From the NCBI GenBank assembly GCA_964384625.1, contig CAYLNH010000273.1:1-9780 (forward strand): a stretch of DNA of 9,780 bases, written 5' to 3'. Positions 6,360 to 9,780 of this stretch are shown in pieces (positions within the stretch are counted from its first letter, which is position 1; each line of letters begins with the position of its first letter). The DNA comes from CAYLNH01 sp964384625. GTDB taxonomy: Bacteria; Verrucomicrobiota; Lentisphaeria; JABSQK01. The notes beneath the pieces are model-generated. The model did no database searches. It saw nothing but the letters and a program-made list of their open reading frames with translations, and was not told where the DNA came from. Made by a program: the position numbers and the translations under genes.

Positions 6360-9300
6360 ATGAAAATGAAGCTGGGAATCCTGCTGATGAGCCTCATGAC
6401 CGTCCTCGCTGTTGCCGCCGATGGCCCTGTCCTTACCTACCTGCCGGGAAAGGCGGCTGAGACGATCCGGACCAACAAGGGCGTCTGGAAGAACGTGGGC
6501 GGCAGCCAGCGTATGGTGCGTCACCTTGATCTGTTTGTGAACGATAAACGGTTTGCGGACCAGTCTGTGCTGGTTATGGAGATCCGTTACACCGCGGCCG
6601 CCAGGGGCCAGTGGGTGGTCAAATTTCGCCAGCCGGACGGCGTCGGCGAGACGCGTCGCAGCTTCGGCAAGACAAACACCGAGAGAACCCTGCGCATTGA
6701 ACTGCGCAACGTCGTCATGCCGGCTGAGGACTGGATGTTCCAGATCCATCGCAAGGGCCGTGATGTCCGCGTCACTTCGATCACCATCCGCGGCTATGAT
6801 CGCCGGAACCCGGCGAACATCGGCAAGCTGGTACAGATCGTGAAGGCTGCCAATCCGGTCGACATGGTCTTCATGTATCCGCGCCGCGTGCCGGCGCGGA
6901 TCACGTATGAATTCCACAACAGCATGGCCGTTGACGTCCCGATTGACTGCCGTTTCAGCGTTGCCGGCACGGACATCAACGCCGCGAAGCAGGAGGTCCT
7001 GGCGGCCGGCAAATCCACCACGGTCGAATTCGGCTTCACTCCCAAGGACCTCCTGCTGGGCCATTACGTCGCCAAACTGACGGTCGGGTCCGGGGGCAGG
7101 GATTTCCTGACGCGCGAGACGCGGTTCGGCGTGATTACACCGACGGACATTCCCAAAGCCGCGAAGGGCGAGTTCATGTACGGCCTGGACGTGTCGTTGT
7201 GGATCGCGGCTGCGGATGAGCGCCTGTTGCGGTTCACCGAGTTGATGGGCGTCGACATCGTCCGCGGCGGTTTCTCGGCCTGGGCGCCGCGCCACGAACA
7301 CTTCCGTCGCGATGTCGAGAAGTACGTCCCCCTGTATCGCCGGTACAAGCTGAAGAATTGCTACAACATGGGTCCGGCAGACAGCCGCTTCGGCGACAAC
7401 CAGGAAGCGATCATCCAGAAACAGATCAAGCATCTGGAGTGGGTTGCGCGCGAGTACAAAGACCAGTTCCCCTACTACGAACTCGGCAATGAACCCGACC
7501 TGCCGTTCTTCTACCGCGGCAAGATCGAGACGTACGCGGCCGACTTCAAACGTCTGCGGGCGGCGATCAAGCGCGGCAACCCGGACGCGATTGTGATGAA
7601 CGGCGGCTGGGCCTACGGCGTCGAGAAGATCCGGCGGTTCTATGACGTGCTGAAGCCGGAAGACGTCGATGCCATCGCCTATCACGCCCACGGCAAAGGC
7701 TCCGTCACGGAACGCCGTGTGTATCGCCGCACGGAAGCATTGGTCCACGAATTCGGCTTCCAGGGCAAACCGCTGATCGACACGGAATCCGGGCTCATGG
7801 CGAAGACCGCCGCACAGGAGATCTTTCAGGCGCGTACGGCAATCCAGAAGATCGTGTATGTGCAGTCGAAAGGTGCGCCGTTCTTCCTGTGGTTCCGGTT
7901 GTGGATGGGCAACCGCGAGTACGGCTGTACCTGGAACGTCACGGAACCGCGGCCGGCCGTGTTGACCTATCGCAACCTGGTGGAAACGCTGCGCGGCCAT
8001 CGTTGGGTCCAGACGCTGGTCATGCAGGATGACAACGCCGAGGGCTACGTCTTCCGCGACGGCAATCGAAGCCGGGTTTGTGTGCTGTGGCTCAACGATC
8101 GCGGCCGGCACCAGGCCAGTCTGCACCTGGGGGACGTCAAGAATGCGCGCCTGATCGACATGTACGGCAATCAACGGCCGGCGCCCGTGCAGCCCGGCGG
8201 CATCGCCGTGGTTCGGCTGAGTGAAGATCCGGTGTTCCTCAAGTGGGATGCGGTCGACGGCGATCATGCGGTGTCGGTGCATCCGGGCATCGTGCAGTCA
8301 TTGCCGGTACTTGCGTTGCTCGAGAACACCGACAACCGCGTTCTTGTCCGCGTGGCCAACCCGACGGCGAAAGCCACGGCCGTCACGCTGTCGGTGACGG
8401 CGCGGTCGGATACCCCGCTGACCGTGAAGCCAGCGACAACCGCGATCGAACTGGCTGCCGGCGACACCCGCGAGATTGCCTTGACCGCCACGACCGGCGC
8501 CGTCAGGAGAGGCATCCGCTGGCCCGGCAAATGGACGGTGTTCACCCATACCCGGCCCGGCCTGGACCTGGCCGCCATTGACGCCGTGCCGGCAACGCTC
8601 CCCGGCGCCGCCGGCACCGCGGTCGACAGCTCGGCCGAAGTGCCGATCAACCACACCATCGACCTGGCGCGTTTGGGCAACTATGTGCGCAAGAAGAACA
8701 CCAAAGCCAACGCCGTCGTCATCGGCGAGATCCATTCCACCGCCGACCGCACGGTGCGCATGGGCGCCGGCGCCGACTTCTGGATGGAGTGGTACCTCAA
8801 CGGCAAGCCGGTCTACGATACGCTGGCCAAAGGCAACGGCGCCGGCTACACCATGTTCGATCACATGTTCGACCTGCCGCTGAAGCAGGGAAAGAACCTG
8901 TTGGTCGGTCGCGTCCTCGCCGGCTCCCACGGCTGGCGATTGGTCCTCGGCAGTCCCATGGAGATTGCCAAAGCCATGGGTGACGGCCCGCAGGACCTCC
9001 TGCAACTGACGCTCACGGCAGACAACGGCACGAGGGTGACCGAAGAGATCGGCGTCGAATTCCGCCAGCCCGTTCCCAAAGCGCCGGCAGCCCCGATGAC
9101 CGGTCCGCTCGCAAGCTGGGAGAAGCAGGTCCCGACGGCCGTGCTCAGCGACAAGAACGTGGAGAACCTGTTCTTCCGCCATCCGAACGCCGGCCGCTGG
9201 TGGCAGGGCTATGCCGACCTCTCCGCCACCGCCTGGCTCGCCGCCGACAAGGACCTCCTCTACCTCGTCGTCAAAGCCATTGACGACAAACACCGGCCGG

Positions 9301-9677
9301 CGACCAAGGAGGAAGACCTGGCTGAAGCCGACTCGCTCTGTATCGGAATCGCGCAGAACGGCAAAGCCAACGTCTACCGCATCGGTGCTGTCGGCAAGAA
9401 CAGCGCCGTGGTCAAGACCGGGACTGCACTGACCCGGGGCGACGACAATATCAAAGCCACGGTGCGACGCACGGAAGGCGACACCGGCAACTTCACCGTC
9501 TATCGCGTCGCCATTCCCCGCCGGCTGTTTGGTGATGGTCAGTTCTTTGTCAACTTCTACGTCAACGACAATGACGAAGGGTATCGCAAACAGTACATCC
9601 AGTGGAAGCCCGGCCTGGAAGGCAAGCCGACGCCGGCAAGCTGGTACCGGGCCCAATTCCGAAGGCAGAATTATTAG
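6360..9677 (+). CDS. Large secreted glycoside hydrolase-like protein (clan GH-A-like) with C-terminal CBM9-like domain
   Basis: A 1105-residue exported enzyme candidate. Residues 1-20 are a signal peptide (MKMKLGILLMSLMTVLAVAA). About 25-150 is a beta-sandwich module and about 165-260 another Ig-like segment. About 265-625 resembles a clan GH-A (beta/alpha)8 barrel. Here YYELGNEPD puts the likely acid/base at E378, YHAH lies at 441-444, and LIDTESG puts the likely nucleophile at E476, about 98 residues later as expected for strands 4 and 7. About 645-730 is an Ig/NEW3-like spacer, about 755-870 a sugar-binding-like sandwich (NGKPVYDT ... KNLLVGRV), and about 923-1100 a CBM9-like domain. A GH39-like family is possible, but substrate and family are unresolved. 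The ATG at 6360 is chosen over an in-frame one at 6309 because that one lies in the promoter and precedes the signal peptide. The final codons fall inside a repeat unit. Confidence 0.88.
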   Translation: MKMKLGILLMSLMTVLAVAADGPVLTYLPGKAAETIRTNKGVWKNVGGSQRMVRHLDLFVNDKRFADQSVLVMEIRYTAAARGQWVVKFRQPDGVGETRRSFGKTNTERTLRIELRNVVMPAEDWMFQIHRKGRDVRVTSITIRGYDRRNPANIGKLVQIVKAANPVDMVFMYPRRVPARITYEFHNSMAVDVPIDCRFSVAGTDINAAKQEVLAAGKSTTVEFGFTPKDLLLGHYVAKLTVGSGGRDFLTRETRFGVITPTDIPKAAKGEFMYGLDVSLWIAAADERLLRFTELMGVDIVRGGFSAWAPRHEHFRRDVEKYVPLYRRYKLKNCYNMGPADSRFGDNQEAIIQKQIKHLEWVAREYKDQFPYYELGNEPDLPFFYRGKIETYAADFKRLRAAIKRGNPDAIVMNGGWAYGVEKIRRFYDVLKPEDVDAIAYHAHGKGSVTERRVYRRTEALVHEFGFQGKPLIDTESGLMAKTAAQEIFQARTAIQKIVYVQSKGAPFFLWFRLWMGNREYGCTWNVTEPRPAVLTYRNLVETLRGHRWVQTLVMQDDNAEGYVFRDGNRSRVCVLWLNDRGRHQASLHLGDVKNARLIDMYGNQRPAPVQPGGIAVVRLSEDPVFLKWDAVDGDHAVSVHPGIVQSLPVLALLENTDNRVLVRVANPTAKATAVTLSVTARSDTPLTVKPATTAIELAAGDTREIALTATTGAVRRGIRWPGKWTVFTHTRPGLDLAAIDAVPATLPGAAGTAVDSSAEVPINHTIDLARLGNYVRKKNTKANAVVIGEIHSTADRTVRMGAGADFWMEWYLNGKPVYDTLAKGNGAGYTMFDHMFDLPLKQGKNLLVGRVLAGSHGWRLVLGSPMEIAKAMGDGPQDLLQLTLTADNGTRVTEEIGVEFRQPVPKAPAAPMTGPLASWEKQVPTAVLSDKNVENLFFRHPNAGRWWQGYADLSATAWLAADKDLLYLVVKAIDDKHRPATKEEDLAEADSLCIGIAQNGKANVYRIGAVGKNSAVVKTGTALTRGDDNIKATVRRTEGDTGNFTVYRVAIPRRLFGDGQFFVNFYVNDNDEGYRKQYIQWKPGLEGKPTPASWYRAQFRRQNY

Positions 9678-9780
9678 GGGAGAGAAGAGGAGAGGAAGAA
9701 GGGGAAGAAGAGAAGGCAGAATTATTTGGGGGCAGAATTATTACGGAGGGGAGAGAAGAGCAAAGGAAGAAGGGGGAAGA
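9664..9780. repeat. Purine-rich tandem repeat with three GGCAGAATTATT motifs, continuing past the window
   Basis: GGCAGAATTATT occurs exactly at 9664-9675, 9715-9726 and 9731-9742. The DNA after copy 1 and after copy 3 is nearly the same (GGGGAGAGAAGAG, then AGGAAGAAGGGG), defining a repeat period of about 67 nt that is still continuing at the right edge. Copy 1 encodes the last residues (QNY) of the glycosidase and runs into its TAG stop. Apart from the motif the strand is almost purely purine. It looks like an intergenic repeat element rather than a gene. I see no coding potential in it. Confidence 0.8.
9676..9716. other. 41-nt uninterrupted purine run
   Basis: Every base from 9676 to 9716 on the plus strand is A or G, beginning within the stop codon of the glycosidase. 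Two further purine runs of 16 nt (9745-9760) and 19 nt (9762-9780) follow. Such tracts can form triplex DNA or strong RNA-DNA hybrids when transcribed. That property is known for polypurine DNA in general and is not shown here. Confidence 0.75.

Noticed and set aside
6312..8282. A 656-codon open frame on the minus strand opposite the glycosidase
   Set aside because: It is antisense to a gene with a signal peptide and GH-A catalytic motifs. Its translation is low-complexity, without recognisable domains, and results from the GC-rich codon bias.
8298..9656. A 452-codon minus-strand open frame opposite the glycosidase C-terminal half
   Set aside because: It is rich in Gly, Val, Asp and Arg and has no domain features. 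The plus-strand frame carries the CBM9-like and Ig-like patterns.
9664..9780. CRISPR array at the right edge
   Set aside because: The conserved unit is only 12 nt, spacings are unequal (51 and 16 nt), and the intervening DNA is repetitive purine sequence, not unique spacers.

Overview
This window most resembles the Lentisphaerota (Victivallales-like) or a close relative in the Planctomycetota-Verrucomicrobiota-Chlamydiota group. The evidence is a GC-rich genome, two Lentisphaerota-style secreted pseudopilins starting FTLIELLVVVAIIAILAAML, a GntR-type DNA-binding domain fused to a LacI-type sugar sensor, and large secreted multidomain carbohydrate-active proteins. No rRNA or marker gene is present, so the phylum is inferred from protein style only.

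Layout. Five genes lie on the minus strand and read right to left from about 6234 to 47. In transcription order they are a GntR/LacI-type regulator (5047-6234), two paralogous pseudopilins (4118-5029 and 3156-4106), a small secreted lectin-like protein (2322-3068) and a secreted beta-propeller protein (47-2260). The first three are tightly packed, with gaps of 17 and 11 nt, and the second pseudopilin's Shine-Dalgarno overlaps the first one's stop codon. The gaps to the last two genes are 87 and 61 nt. On the plus strand, divergent from the regulator, lies a 1105-residue secreted protein (6360-9677). It has a clan GH-A-like catalytic core (NEP acid/base and TES nucleophile signatures) flanked by beta-sandwich modules and a C-terminal CBM9-like domain.

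Control region. The 125-nt divergent region (6235-6359) carries two back-to-back sigma70-like promoters that overlap each other. It also holds five direct copies of GAATCA within 96 nt. Three sit about one helical turn apart over the promoter core and two lie downstream in the plus-strand leader. The likely reading is that the regulator binds these boxes, controlling itself and the glycoside hydrolase in response to a sugar.

Working model (inference): a polysaccharide-use locus in which a sugar-sensing repressor or activator controls a secreted glycosidase and an operon of cell-surface pseudopilin-like, lectin-like and propeller proteins. The most unusual features are the pseudopilin leader with two FTLIE motifs encoded by different synonymous codons, the GAATCA array, and a purine-rich tandem repeat with the 12-mer GGCAGAATTATT that begins inside the end of the glycosidase gene and runs off the right edge.

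No stretch over 300 nt lacks a gene. No tRNA, rRNA, CRISPR array, transposase or convincing intrinsic terminator was seen.
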